Shown here: positions 33,882-45,452 of the stretch, one piece after another
Numbering within the stretch: the first letter of the stretch is position 1
Layout: every line of letters begins with the position of its first letter
From: Chrysemys picta bellii
Lineage: Eukaryota; Chordata; Testudines; Emydidae
Reading direction: 5' to 3'
Assembly (NCBI RefSeq): GCF_011386835.1
Contig: NC_088800.1
Location: 58,557,439-58,621,438 of the forward strand
Length of the DNA: 64,000 nucleotides
Translations under genes and position numbers: made by a program
Notes under the pieces: generated by a model
Databases searched by the model: none
Told to the model about the DNA's origin: nothing
The model's input: the letters and a program-made list of their open reading frames with translations, nothing else

Positions 33882-34130
33882 CGCTCCAGCCCGGCCCAGC
33901 CGGGTCCCGCCGTCCCCTCAGGGCAGGCCGCGTCCCCGGCCTCGGGTGATCGCCTCTTGCCGGCGAGACACACACCCCGCTCCCGTCCTGAGGGGGCGGG
34001 GAGCGACACGGGCCTAGGCCTCGGACCAGGTGGGGATGGCACAAGTCACCGCCCCGCCTCTTTCCCTCCCCCCCCCCCCGCGTTGCGGACGATGCGGCCA
34101 GTATCACCAGATCCCTGTGGCGTGGGGGTC
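33600..34130. promoter_or_regulatory. EEF2KMT: CpG-rich promoter region of EEF2KMT
   Basis: Very GC-rich with many CpGs, spanning exon 1 and the upstream 250 bp, against an AT-rich background. 'gggggcggggag' at about 33992 is a GC-box-like site. No TATA box was seen near the start. A C13 run lies at about 34067-34079. Typical of a housekeeping promoter. Confidence 0.7.
33789..33881 (-). CDS. EEF2KMT: EEF2KMT exon 1 with start codon
   Basis: ATG at 33881-33879, 31 codons, donor 'gtgagta'. Reads MDPAAEEARHLGLRFQQGFL, then AGRRLSAFPWA. The FPW near the end of exon 1 is shared with human. The exon lies in the CpG-rich promoter block. Confidence 0.92.
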
Positions 34131-34149
34131 CGCAAGGCACCGGCTACAG

Positions 34150-34560
34150 GTGGCTCTGTGTCCTCATTGCACGGTGCGGGTGTTCCCCTGTCACGCGTGA
34201 CGCCTGCATCCCTGCGTGGCTCTGGGTCCCCGTGTTCCTATGTCACACGTGACGCCTGGTGTCTGTATCCCTGCGTGGCACTGTGTCGTGTTCCCATGTC
34301 ACATGTAACGCCTGGCGTCTGCGTCCCTGTGTAGCTCTGTCCTCATGTTCCCATGTCATGCATCTCGGCCAGGCGCCTGCATCCTTGTGTGGCTCTGTTT
34401 TCTTGTGGCATGTCATCCGTATTCCCATGTCACAGGTCATGGCCTGGCACCTGCATCCCTGCATGGCTCTGTGTCCTTGTTGCACAGCGCCCACATTCCC
34501 ATGTCACACATCATGGCCTGCTGCCTGCATTTCTGCATGACTTTATCTGTTTCTGGGATC
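34150..34560 (+). repeat. Diverged minisatellite upstream of EEF2KMT
   Basis: About six units of 52-75 bp, each with 'ttcccatgtcac', a 'gcctg' segment, 'ctgcatccctg' and 'gtggctctgtg'. Units start near 34189, 34241, 34297, 34354, 34428 and 34503. Frames through the array are open by repetition only and are not judged genes. Confidence 0.75.
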
Positions 34561-35413
34561 CCATGTGATGGTGTCTATATCATAGGCCAATGCTTATGTC
34601 CCCACATCATAATATCTCCACACAGTGAGCAATATCTGGATTCCACATAATAGCAACTGTCACAGCTGAGTGCATGGGACTCTCAACATCATGGTGTCCC
34701 CATTGTCCGATCTACTTCCCTGTGTTATGGGGTCTATGTCATAAACTAGTGCGTGTCCATATGCTCATGTTGCCCATTACATTGTAATCTCTCAACTGAG
34801 CAGCCTGTTATGAGATGACATCATCTCAAGATTCAGTTGCTCATTGTGGCACAGTCATTACATTGTTACTCCCCAAACAAATTATTATTATTAAACATTT
34901 CTATTGCACTCTGTATTTTCCCAGTGCTTTTCAAATGGTGATGAAGACATGCCCTATCCTGAAGGCAGGAGAGACAAACCTGTCACCTAACACAAGTTAA
35001 TGAGAGAGAGGGTTTGAGGTTTATTAATTACTGGAAAAATTGGAGAACATTAAATTCAGGGCTGTCTAATTATTCTGCAACACACCAGGAACATCTGAGA
35101 AAAAGGAGCTCTGCTATGAATTTGGGGATGAACCATTATGGTACCCCATGGTAATATTCCATACCAAATTCTGAAACGGTTGCTGGGGGTTAAATCATGG
35201 CTGCGATTCATTGGGTGGTTGCTCCTATAACTTCAGGCCCAGATCTAGCGGGGAGCTCTGCATGAGGGACCTTTACTCCTGAGAAGGGTCCATGTGAATC
35301 ACTTTGCAGGATAAGGCCTTAACCAAGGGACACTCAGGCACAAAATTAATATAGTAATTAGTATCATTAATAGCACCCTGGGTTACTAAAAATAACATGG
35401 ATTACTGAAACAA

Positions 35414-35520
35414 GAACACGAAAGCTTATGCTCTAATAAATTTGTTAGTCTCTAAGGTGCCACAAGTACTCCTGTTCTTCTTTTTGCGGATACAGACTAA
35501 CACGGCTGCTACTCTGAAAC
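35414..35520 (+). repeat. Penelope-like element 3' tail
   Basis: 'acgaaagcttatgctctaat' followed by 'ctctaaggtgccacaagtac' and an ending 'gactaacacggctgctac'. It matches the tail attached to the RT fragment at 4450-4580. Confidence 0.75.
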
Positions 35521-36523
35521 CAGAGATTAAATAAAGAATTAAAAATGTAGTTTTCAATTTTCATACTTTCTTTTTCTTTTTTTAGTACATTCAGCTTGGT
35601 CAATGAAAATAGGCTGATCAGTTTAATTCTGTGACGTCAATTTCTGATCAGTTTTGTTTTCTTGTCTTTGTATGCTTAGTAGGACCTGGGTTGCAAACAA
35701 ATGTTATTGCTCTAAATGTAAACTGTTCCTGTTGGAAATTCAACCACGGCTGAAACATTTATTGATATGTTTTGCAAAAATAAGTGCTCAACCATAATAT
35801 AAATGACATATTTACAGAATTACGTATTGCTATATACAATAAGAGAGCTTCAGAGTAGCAGAAGGAGAACGAAATCAAAAGAGAGAAAGAAATGGGAAAA
35901 GATGGTATTTGAAAAAGGATGGAATTGGTGAGACAGAGAAAAGGGAGGTTGTTCCAGGTGGTAAGAGACTAGAGGAGAAGGCTCTTGCATCAATAGGTGC
36001 AAGATTCTACATTGAAACAAACAGGATGAAGCTGGTAATCCATCATTGATAACTTCTCTCCATTGGTATGTTCTTTCTTTCTTTCTTGCTCCATCCTTCT
36101 TGGTTCTGTCCTTTCCCTTCTCTTCCCCTTTGGTCTTTGCTGAACCCTGATCATCTGGTGATGATTCCCAAATAAGGTGAATAGTATTGTTATACTGAGC
36201 ACTGCTATCTGTGTTATATAAATGCTCAAAGGCATTGCCATGTGTCATGTCTCACCTCAGAATTGCTTGTTGGGATGAATTTCCAACCCTCAACATGTTT
36301 TTGAATAAAAAGAGACAGGAGTTTTGGGAGTTTCTCATATCCTTTTGGGGGGAAATTTCAAGTGATCCAAAAAGAATTGCATCTGTAGAATGGACCTCAG
36401 GATAACAAGATTTTTCACAGATGACATCCCATGCTTAGCTTGTCTCTGTATTGTTCAAACTACAACTTTTATCTTAGTTACTGTAAAGAATCTGTAATTG
36501 ACAGAATTTTGTCCTAAGAGTCC

Positions 36524-36640
36524 AGTCCTGCAAACACTTAACATGTGCATACATTTATTCATGTGAATAGTCTTGTTGAAGTCAATTGGAATACTCCCAT
36601 GCATAAAGTTATGTATGTACTTCAGTGTTTGCAGGATCAG
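36524..36640. repeat. Foldback (hairpin-forming) repeat
   Basis: 'cctgcaaacactta' at 36527 pairs with 'cagtgtttgcagga' at 36623-36636, with more complementarity toward the loop. An old amniote hairpin-type MITE by appearance. Confidence 0.5.
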
Positions 36641-37039
36641 AGCCTAAGTCATTTTCACATTTTCTGATGTTTTGTGGTACTGAATAGTTCTATTCCTATT
36701 TCCTTCTTTTTTTCATTCTTATACATATCAACAAAGCTGACTTTCTGAGTTCTTTAATCAGTCTAATGCTCTTTTAATCATCCTAGATATGTACGTTTCA
36801 TGCTTATTCTAAGCTACTATTTCTCTGAAATAATTATATTTTCCATATCCTTAATAATATTAGAAATGTGGATCCGTAGCCATAGGAAAAAGAATAGTGG
36901 GCCAGTAAATGAAAGCTAATGTGGCAAAAGGAGATACAGAAGAATACACACACATGAAAAGTTTGATCATCGATAAATCCTTCCCATCATTTTTGTTTTC
37001 CTTTCCATCTGCGTTATTTCAAGCAGACATGCAGGGAAA

Positions 37040-37220
37040 GGGTGGTCTTGTGACCAAAGAACAAGACTGTGCATCAGGTTCCCTGATTACCTTTCCTATC
37101 TCTGACAGAGACTTACTATGTGACATCAGGCAAGTCACATAATCTCTCCATGCCTCTGTTTTCTCAGCTGTAAAATGAAGATTCTATTTTGGTCAGATTC
37201 TTATAACACCCTCATCACAG
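37040..37220 (+). repeat. MIR SINE fragment
   Basis: Core pattern 'tatgtgacatcaggcaagtc' followed by 'ctctccatgcctctgttttc' and 'cagctgtaaaatgaag'. A typical MIR. Confidence 0.75.
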
Positions 37221-37464
37221 CAGTATCTCTGAATATTTTCCAGTAGTACATTAAGCAGTATAACTAACATCTGTTCATGTGTGGACCATTCTATCTCTCA
37301 CCTTCTTCCCAGGGGGAAAATTGTGTGTGCAGTGTAGTGTTTAGTTAGTGGATTTTTGAAAATATATTACACATTCATAGTTTATATTAGCAAAGGCAAG
37401 GTCAAAAAAGTATGTCTTGTATTTAGAGTGGAAGGTGGATGAGGTTTGGATAATAGTACCTACA

Positions 37465-38261
37465 CAGAAGTGGGCTAACTTTTTAGCCGGAGGGCCACAT
37501 CTCAGTATGGAAATTGTATGGAGGGTCAGCTGGGGCAGGGGATTGGGGCACACGGGGGGATGAGGGCTCCGTCTGGGGATGCAGACTCTGGGGTGTGGCT
37601 GGGGATGAGGGTTTGGGGTGCAGGAGGGTGCTCTGGGCTGAGATGGAGGGGTTCGGAGGGCGGGAGGGGGCTCTCGGCTGGGGCAGGGGATTGGGGTGCA
37701 TGGGAGGGTAAGGCTCTGGCTGGGGGTGCAGACTCGGGTGGGGCTGGGGATGAGGGGTTTGGGATGAAGGAAGGTGCTCTGGGCTGGGATCAAATGGTTT
37801 GGAGGGCAATGAGGGCTGGCGCAAGGGGTTGGGGTGTGGGGGAGGCTCAGGGGTGCAGGATCCAGACAGTGCTTACTTGAAGTGGCTCCTGGAAACAGCA
37901 GCCCATCCCCACTCCAGCTCCCACACGGAGGCGGGGCCACGCCACTATGTGCTACTGCCCTGTCCTCAGACACCGGCCCCGCAGCTCCCATTGGCCACGA
38001 TTCCTGGCCAATGGGAGCTGCAGAGCCAGTGCTTGGGGCGGGTGCAACGTGCAGAGCCCCCTAGCTGCCCCTGCTTCCTGGAGCCACGTGGAGCTGCTGC
38101 ATGCACAAAGCGGAACAAGGCAAGCCCCCGACCCCGCTCCCTGGCTGGAGCACCAGAGCAGGGAAAGCTCCAAACCCTGCTCCCTGGCGGGAGCTCAAGG
38201 GCCAGATTAAAAGGTCTGATGGGCCAGATGCGGCCCGCGGGCCATAGTTTGGCCACCCCTG
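37465..38261. mobile_element. hAT-type element with G-rich array, older copy
   Basis: The ends CAGAAGTGGGCTAAC and GTTTGGCCACCCCTG (37465 and 38261) match the family of 24532-25108 and 46589-47359. No clean target duplication remains. The G-rich repeats run from 37510 to 37860 with a 'tggggatgagggtttggggt' motif. Confidence 0.7.
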
Positions 38262-38439
38262 ACCTGCCCGTGAGGCTCAGTTCATTAATGTTTAGTGTTT
38301 TATTTTTAGTTTTTTATTTTTAAAATCTCTTGTTAAAACAAAACTTCACAAAGGTCAAACAGCTGTGTGCTGTGACTGCTGCCTGTCATGTCGACAAATA
38401 TTGTCTCATTTTTTCCTTGTGCTCCCCCATCTGTCTCCA

Positions 38440-38585
38440 CCAGTTGTCTCTTCTCTGACTTGATTGTAAGCTATTTGGGGGCAGGGATCCTTTTTTTTAT
38501 TGTATTTGTACAGCGCCTAGCACAATGAGCCCCGGTATATGACGGGCTGCTAGGCACTACCACAGAGCAAATAATACTGTGAAAC
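38440..38585 (+). repeat. Old dispersed amniote repeat fragment
   Basis: Contains 'tgtacagcgcctagcacaat' and ends 'agagcaaataata'. Similar pieces occur at about 18055 and 60515. The family is uncertain (L3/CR1-like or SINE). Confidence 0.4.
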
Positions 38586-38761
38586 CTACATACAAGCAGC
38601 TTGGCCCCCCATCCTAAATAAGTTTAAGTATGTAGCTTTATTCATGTGACTAGTCCCAGTGAAGATTTGAGTGGGGAGTTTTTTCCTAAGTTCTGCAAAA
38701 GGGAAAGACCTGGTCCATGGGCTTCCATTCCTTTCCATTGGCAAGAGTCAGTATGCTACAG

Positions 38762-39105
38762 CAGGGGTTCTCAATCTTTTTCTTTCTGAGCCCCCCTCCC
38801 CCAACATGCTATAAAAATTCTACGGCCCACCTGTGGCACAACAAGTGGTTTTCTGCATATAAAAGCCAGGGCCTGCGTTACCGAGTAGCAAGCCGGGCAG
38901 TTGCCTGGGACCCCATGCTACGGTGGCCCCCGTGAAGCCAAACTGCTCAGGCTTTGGCTTCAGGCCCAGGTGGTGGGTCTCAAGGCCTCAGGCTTCAGCC
39001 CCATGCGGTGGGGCTTCAGCTTTCTGACCTGGCCCCCAGCGAGTGTCATGATGGCCCTGCTCACAGCCCCCCAGGGGGCCCTGGACCCCTGGTTGAGAAC
39101 CGCTG
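38762..39105. mobile_element. hAT-type non-autonomous element
   Basis: The ends CAGGGGTTCTCAATC and GGTTGAGAACCGCTG are inverted repeats. The flanks tgctacag and tcctatag agree at 6 of 8 positions. The interior is rich in 'aggcttcagc' motifs. Related to 53678-53969. Confidence 0.65.
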
Positions 39106-39772
39106 TCCTATAGCACACTATGCTGGTATTCTTTGGCAGCTTGTCTGACAACTGTCTCAGGCAAGGAGCCAAAGAATACCAATGAGAATCTGGGAATCTG
39201 TTCTCTTTATTCTGAAACAGCTAAAATGTAATTTTTTTCTTTCTACCCAATGGAAAGATAGTAGCAATTTTATTCCGCATGTAGCACTAATAATTTTTTG
39301 GGGCTTCCATCTAGGAGCATAAGGAGTTGAGAATAAATTCCTATCAGCCAAGTGATTTCAATTTGCACAAAACCTCCTCCTATCTAGGTTATAACAGAGG
39401 CCCTTTTGGGCCATTACTTTTTTATTTTTAAAACTCCTCAATTTTCAGGTTAAAAAAAAAAGTAGCTTAATATTTAAAACTCCAGTGGCTTTGGTGAATG
39501 TTCCCACCAAAAATTTGCTTGTTTTAGTTTTTCATATGAAGGGGAAAGAGGGTATCATCTGATAGTCAAGTATTGCTCTAGAGATCTTGAGATTTTTTGG
39601 TAATTTGTTTTATACTTTGACATTGTACCAAATGCATCTCTCAGCTTTACAATATTATTTAGTAGAGAGATGGGTCTTTGTGGGTGTCTCTTTTCTCTGT
39701 ATAAAAGCAATATTGCTCTAGAATGTAATTTTTAGGAGTGGGGCCCAGAATTTACAATGCTGGGTTAACTTT
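39106..39772. other. Intergenic DNA, no feature seen
   Basis: AT-rich, no exon or named repeat recognised. Confidence 0.5.
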
Positions 39773-40600
39773 GCAATTGTCATAACTATAAAGGGAAGGG
39801 TAACAGCTGTCCTGTGTACAGTACTATAAAATCCCTCCTGGCCAGAGACTCCAAAATCCTTTTCCCTGTAAAGGGTTAAGAAGCTCAGGTAACCTGCCTG
39901 GCATCTGACCCAAAGGACCAATAAGGGGACAAGATACTTTCAAATCTTGCGGGGGGGAAGGCTTGTGTTTGTGCTGTTTGTTTGGGAGTTCGTTCGCTCT
40001 TGGGACTGAGAGGGACCAGACATCAATCCAGGTTCTCCACATCTTTCTAAACAAGTCTCTCATATTTCAAACTTGTAAGTAAACAGCCAGGCAAGGCGTG
40101 TTAGTTTTCCTTTGTTTTCTCAACTTGTAAATGTACCTTTTACTAGAGTGTTTATCTCTGTTTGCTGTACTTTGAACCTGAGGCTAGAGGGGAGTCCTCT
40201 GAGCTCTTTAAGTTTGATTATCCTGTAAAGTTATTTTCCATACTGATTTTACAGAGATGATTTTTACCTTTGTTCTTTAATTAAAAGCCTTCTTTTTAAG
40301 AACCTGATTGATTTCTCCTTGTTTTAAGATCCAAGGGGTTTGGATCTTGATCCACCAGGAGTTGGTGGGAGGAAGGAGGGGAATGGTTAATTTCTCCTTG
40401 TTTTAAGATCCAAGGGGTTTGGATCTGTATTCACCAGGGAATTGGTGAAGAGTTTCTCAAGGCTTCCCAGGGAAGGGAATCCACTTGGGAATGGTGGCAG
40501 CGGACCAGATCTAAGCTGGTAGTTAAGCTTAGAAGTTTTCATGCAGGCCCCCACATTTGTACCCTAAAGTTCAGAGTGGGGAAGCAGACTTGACAGCAAT
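39773..40600 (+). mobile_element. Solo LTR of an LTR retroelement
   Basis: The LTR proper is 39778-40595 (818 bp). It starts TGTCATAACTATAAAG and ends CAGACTTGACA, i.e. TGT...ACA termini. It is bracketed by exact 5-bp copies of gcaat (39773-39777 and 40596-40600). A TATA-like tataaaa lies at 39825-39831. No internal coding region adjoins it, so it is the product of LTR recombination. Five-bp duplications fit Gypsy or some endogenous retroviruses; the family is not assigned. Orientation is tentative. Confidence 0.75.
40307..40430 (+). repeat. Tandem duplication within the solo LTR
   Basis: 'atttctccttgttttaagat' followed by 'ccaaggggtttggatct' occurs at 40311-40347 and again at 40391-40427, an 80-bp offset. 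The intervening 'caccaggagttggtg' also has a degenerate second copy at about 40432. Confidence 0.85.
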
Positions 40601-41520
40601 AAAAAAAGATTTTTTTCTATTTATTTTATGTTTATAAAGATGTTGTTAGACTGGCGCTATTGGTGACTGGCATTTTATTAGCTTTCTGCTAGTTCATAGC
40701 ATTTTTAATTCCCTCTACAGAACTGAGTTGTTCTAAGCTTACCTCAGGGTCCCTCTAATGCAAACAAATGAGTCTTTTAAGTAATCATCAATTTGCTCTT
40801 GACTAGCCAGTGGAGAGGACTAAAGTTTAGAGGACTATAAAAGCAAAGTCTCTGTGAGAGGGAGGCTGAAAATCCTCAGCTCTCAGTGTACATCCAGGAA
40901 GTTTTATTTTTTCCCTTTCTGCTCTTTTCTTTTTAACGTCGGTTTTTCCACCTCCAAGCCTCAAAAATCATAAGCCAGGTCTCAAAAATCACCAGTTTTT
41001 TTTAAAAATAGTAAACTTTTGGGAGAAGGGTAGTTATATATGCCTTCTGTTTTCTGAGACTTTGGCTGTATTTGGATCAAGTTTTCAAACTTTTCTCTGC
41101 AGCCATGAAGAAACTTACTCTGCTTTAAAAATGAAAGGTCTGATTTTGCCATAATCACTTGACTCCAGAAGCTGGGGCTTTAAAAAATCACGAGACACTG
41201 TAAAATCACAGGAGTTGGCAACATTGTTATTCAGAGACAAAACAGACAGTACACACCTCCTTTCACCTCTCTGTGTTCATCCTTTTATTTCCTTTCCTTT
41301 TATAACATATCAGCTCTTTGCTGCTGTCTCCATCAAGAGCTGTCTTTTTCTAGACAGGATTCAAAATGGAGGACTGGTCATTTATGAAAGGGGCTTCTCC
41401 TTCAGGCAGGGTTATATGAATTAGATGGACTATAATTAGTTTTCCTATTTTATTTTATTTTTGTATTGTGGGAGCTCCCAAAGGTCCAAGACAGGAACAT
41501 AGCCTCATGATACTAGATGG
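40601..41520. other. Intergenic DNA, no feature seen
   Basis: AT-rich; contains several 'aaaatcac' motifs but no exon or repeat that I can name. Confidence 0.45.
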
Positions 41521-41612
41521 TCATAGAATCATAGAATATCAGGGTTGGAAGGGACCTCAGGAGGTCATTTAGTCCAACCCCCTGCTCAAAGCAGGACTAA
41601 TCCCCAACTTTT
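41521..41612 (-). mobile_element. CR1 LINE 3' end fragment, minus strand
   Basis: 'catagaatcatagaatatca' then 'gggttggaagggacctcagg' is the reverse complement of the classic CR1 3' end. Confidence 0.85.
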
Positions 41613-41759
41613 CTATATATAGAAATATATAGGAAGACACAGTCCATACCCCAAGAGCTTGCAATCTAATTGGAAACAGGACACAGGTAGGTGTAACAAG
41701 CAATAGAGTGAAGGTGGAGAGGAAGGATGAGGGTAACAGTGATGAGATCATATGGTTTC

Positions 41760-42390
41760 TATGATGAGGTGTACCACAGCCACTAAAGGTTTAAGAGCTA
41801 GGCTAGCTGCCTCCTCAGCTGTTGCTAATTGCTGGGATAAGAAGGCTACAAATAGGACACACTGAGTAGTTGTTAGAGAGACTGAGAGCTACTAAGAGGA
41901 GGCTGCCCAGTAGCAGACTGGTGGGAAGCTGTGTAAGGAGTTAGACTTCCGCTGAGTGAAGACTGGAGAAAGGAGTTCAGTGAAAGGTGCCTGTGCAGAG
42001 AGAGGTAGGAAGCAGTCCAGAGAAGCAGCAAGGGATTGTAAGGAGTAGATTCTAGCTGCTTAAATGCAGGCTCCCTGGGCTGGAACCCAGAGCAGTGGGC
42101 AGGTCTGGGTTTCCCCCAGATGAGGGGACAGGAAAGCTTCCCTGAGGAAGAGTGGGCAAGGAATATAGAGCTTGGGCTGGGCCTAGTGACCTAATGCAGG
42201 CCCATTAGCCTTTGGGACTTGTACTCTTATCCCTTCTGGAGTAGTAGTAAATGACCTGGCCAGAGGGCTGGAGTTGTGTAAAGAGGCTTACTGTTGCCAG
42301 GCCAAGTAACTGTCTGGTGTGGTTAACTGAGATGGGGCTGCTGTCACGCCTGGCCATGAGGAGATGCGCTGGTCAGTAAGTGACTGTGGC
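41760..42390 (+). other. Unclassified repeat-like block, LTR-like in composition
   Basis: A purine-rich block with many short direct repeats ('agactgagagc', 'ggaacccagagcagtggg'). It looks like a dispersed element, but the ends are not resolved. Confidence 0.3.
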
Positions 42391-42395
42391 AGTTA

Positions 42396-42650
42396 CATAA
42401 GCTGACTGAGGCTGTGGCTTCACCATTTCCAGCTCACGTAGACACGATGGCGCTAGCTCAATGAAAATAGCAGTGTAGCTGTGATAGCACGAGCAGAGGT
42501 GGCATGGGCTAGCTGCACTAAGTATGTACCTACAGAATTCAGGCTGGTTTTACTTGGCACGGCTAGCCTGTGTGACTGCTCTTTGCTGCCCAACACTATC
42601 ATTTTTAATGTGCTAGGTCCATGAGAGTTAGTGCAGGTATGTCTGCCCAA
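42396..42650. mobile_element. Degenerate hAT-like MITE
   Basis: 'tccagctcacgtagacac' near the left and 'gcaggtatgtctgcccaagc' near the right resemble the 'gtctaca...tgtagac' ends of the local MITEs. Borders are approximate. Confidence 0.4.
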
Positions 42651-42674
42651 GCTAGGAATCACATCCCTTGCTCA

Positions 42675-43296
42675 TAGGGCCCTACCAAATTCATGGTCCC
42701 CCTTCGGTCAATTTCATGGTCATATGATTTAAAAAATGGTAAATTTAATGATTTCAGCTATTTAAATCTGATATTTCACAGTGTTGTAACTGTAGGGGGC
42801 CTGACCCTAAGGAGGAGGGTTGCAGTGTTGCCACTCTTGCTTCTGCGCTGCTGCTGACAGCAGCGCTGTCTTCAGAGCTGAGCTGCCAGAGAGTGGTGGC
42901 TGCTGGCCGGGAGCCCAGCTCTGAAGGCCGCAGCACAAAAGTAAGGGTGGCGATACCATACAATGCCATTGTTACTTCTGCATAACTGTGTTGGTAGCAG
43001 TGCTGCCTTCAGAGCTGGGCGCCCGGCCAGCAGCCACTGCTCTCTGACCACCCAGCCCTGAAGGCAATGCAGAAGTAAGAGTGGCAATACTGTGACCCCC
43101 CCCCCCCACAATAACCTTGTGACTCCCCCACCTCCTCTTTTTCGGTTAGGACCCCCAGTTTGGGGAAATGCTGGTCTCCCCTGTGAAATCTGTATAATAC
43201 AGGGTAAAAGTACACAAAAGACCAGATTTCACAGGGAGAGATCAGATGCATGGTCCGTGACATGTTTTTCATGGCTGTGAATTTGGTAGGGCCCTA
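42675..43296. mobile_element. Large non-autonomous DNA transposon, second copy
   Basis: The ends TAGGGCCCTACCAAATTCA and TGAATTTGGTAGGGCCCTA are perfect inverted repeats of 19 bp. It is 622 bp and inverted relative to 27810-28776. It carries the same 'cagcgctg...gaagtaagagtgg' modules. A clean target duplication is not evident, because the outer TIR is itself palindromic. Confidence 0.75.
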
Positions 43297-45452
43297 CTCA
43301 TAGTATGCACACAGCCAAAGCATGCAACCTGATTGTGTGGTTAATTCAGTAGGTGTTTTCTTATATAACAGCATTCTGTTTCCTGCTGTGCTACTCAACC
43401 TCCCTGTCACAGCTAGCTGAGTTCTCTTTAGCATCCCAGCAGAAGTTGGTCTTGAGAAAGGATTTAAAGGTGGAGGGGGTAGTGGGCATGGGGATTGCCT
43501 CAGAGAGGAGGCAGCATGAACAAATGTGCTGAGGTATTGTGGGAGAAGCAGACAAATGGGCATTCAAGGGGGCATTGCTGGTGAATCAGAGCAGCAATGG
43601 GCAGGGGTGATGTGCATAGGGATAAAATGATAAGTAGGGAGGGGCGGAGTTCTGAAGAGCCTTTAAGGAAAGAACAAGAAACTTAAATTTGGGTCTATTT
43701 ATATATGTCAACTCATTGAGCAGTCAGTCTGGTTTAGTTCTGGAGCAGCTGTAGAGACCCAGAACACTTGCATGGGGCTGGTCAAATACTTGTCTTCATC
43801 CATCTACACACATACTATCAGTTGTATTATTCATTTACACTTGCTGTTTAAAGTCACTTTTCATATATAAAACTCACCTGAGCACTATACATTGCACTCT
43901 GAATGATGATGGAAATTGTTCTGTTCTTTACCACTTCTTGTCTTCCATCACAAAAGACACTGGGACACCCCTTACCTGTGCCTTGTGAATACCTGCCATC
44001 TTTCTAATGCAGTTTCCTGGCTCTCTTGGAGCAGGTTTTTGTCAGCTTTGTTTCCTTTCTTGAGGAAAGAACCTGTAGAGAATCTGAGTGAGTGAATGGT
44101 ACATTCTGTTACAATGGCATTCTTTCAAAACAATAACAAGTAGCACCTGGAATCTCCTACTTGAATGCCATAGGACCTATTTGGCACACAGGCAGTGAAA
44201 GAGTCTCTGTGCATAGAAAAAAGATTCCAAGTGAAGTATTTGAGATCTATTTCAGAGAAACAGATCTTTATGGTAGGCACTTTCACAGGTTCCTGTTTTT
44301 AGCACCCTTCATGTGGCTAGTACGAAGAGTCGCACTGTTAATAGGTAACTAGTCCCTTCATTAGTGATTCAAATGTACCCACTTCTGAGATAAAATATGA
44401 GTACTGTTTAAACAATACACAGCAACACTGCATGCTAGTATAGGACAGGAAGTGAAGAAGAAAATGTGTAGAGGGAACTTTAGTAGACAAGATGAAATAA
44501 CCAAGTTGAAATTTGTTCAGCATATTACCTTTTGGCATGGCTAAAAATGCCCTGGGATATTAGTGAGTTGACATCAAAACTGAAAGATGATACCTCGTAC
44601 TACACAGTGACTGTAATATGGCTGAGGTATTTAGTTCAGCAAGAATTACTGACTCACCATCACACCTTTCTGTATAACCCTGGATTTTTTTTTGAGAGGT
44701 CCCAGAGTATTTATCAAACCCAGCATTGCTTGTTTTATGACATGTAATGGGATGGCAGCCCAAGGAGGCATGACTGCAGGGCTGTTGAATGTTTTTGTTC
44801 AAATTTACCTTGTACAGCTATAAACATTTCAACAGTGATGTTTAGATAAATAGAGAACACCCAATTGAATCTAGGTACTCTAATAAACCTGTTGGCAAAC
44901 TTGGTGGAGATTGAGAGGCTAAATGGTCCCGTGGCCTTCTGGGGTTGGCACATTCATGATGTGAATGTGTTAATACTGAAGCCAACCACTTGTGGTCAAT
45001 TGACCCTCTGGTCAATTGTCCTTAGAACTGAAATGGTCAAAATGCTGCTAGGTGAAAATGACCAATGTAACCTTGCACCAGAGTATTCTGTGTGTCGACC
45101 GCAAATGTAAAACTGGTAAATGGAATGTTTGAATGTTGTCCAAAACAGCTAAGCAAAGGCCTGAAATTGTGGCCATTATGTCATTTTAGTTCATGCTTAA
45201 TTTGCAGATATCTTTTGGGAGGAAAAAAGAGAGAGAAGGCAAAAAGGGCTGTCTAGTCTAAGGATGCAGACCAAATACAGGATTCACAGGAGGAATAAGA
45301 TCATACTAACTGGGGGTATTCAGGATTTTGTTTTTCAAAGATCTGTAACACTCTTGAAAGCACTAGAGAAAGTGACTAGTTAAGGCATTCCTTTGCTAAG
45401 CCTGTATTCCTTATTTGCATGCCATGTTGTTCGTGAAAGGACAGTAGCTAAG
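43297..45452. other. Intergenic DNA, no gene seen
   Basis: No exon or named repeat recognised. Small open frames here lack any similarity I know and any codon or splice support. Confidence 0.45.

Larger units (their letters stand above)
34561..37030. other. Intergenic DNA, no gene seen
   Basis: Mostly AT-rich sequence without recognisable exons. It contains a retroelement tail and a foldback repeat listed separately. A minus-strand frame of 132 codons at 35850-36248 is low-complexity and unlike any protein I know. Confidence 0.5.

Noticed and set aside
33684..34334. Plus-strand open frame of 216 codons over the EEF2KMT promoter
   Set aside because: It is antisense to exon 1, driven by GC-rich composition with few stops and continued through the minisatellite. 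P/R/G-rich translation without motifs.
34243..34650. Overlapping open frames with repeated cysteine- and histidine-rich units, superficially zinc-finger-like
   Set aside because: The repeats are a diverged minisatellite with variable unit length that does not keep frame, and the cysteine spacing does not match a zinc finger.
37341..37991. Minus-strand open frame of 216 codons with P-rich repeats
   Set aside because: It is the complement of the G-rich array inside a hAT element. The proline repeats come from CCC runs.
38954..39172. Overlapping frames in both strands near 39 kb
   Set aside because: They fall within a hAT-type non-autonomous element and have no motifs.
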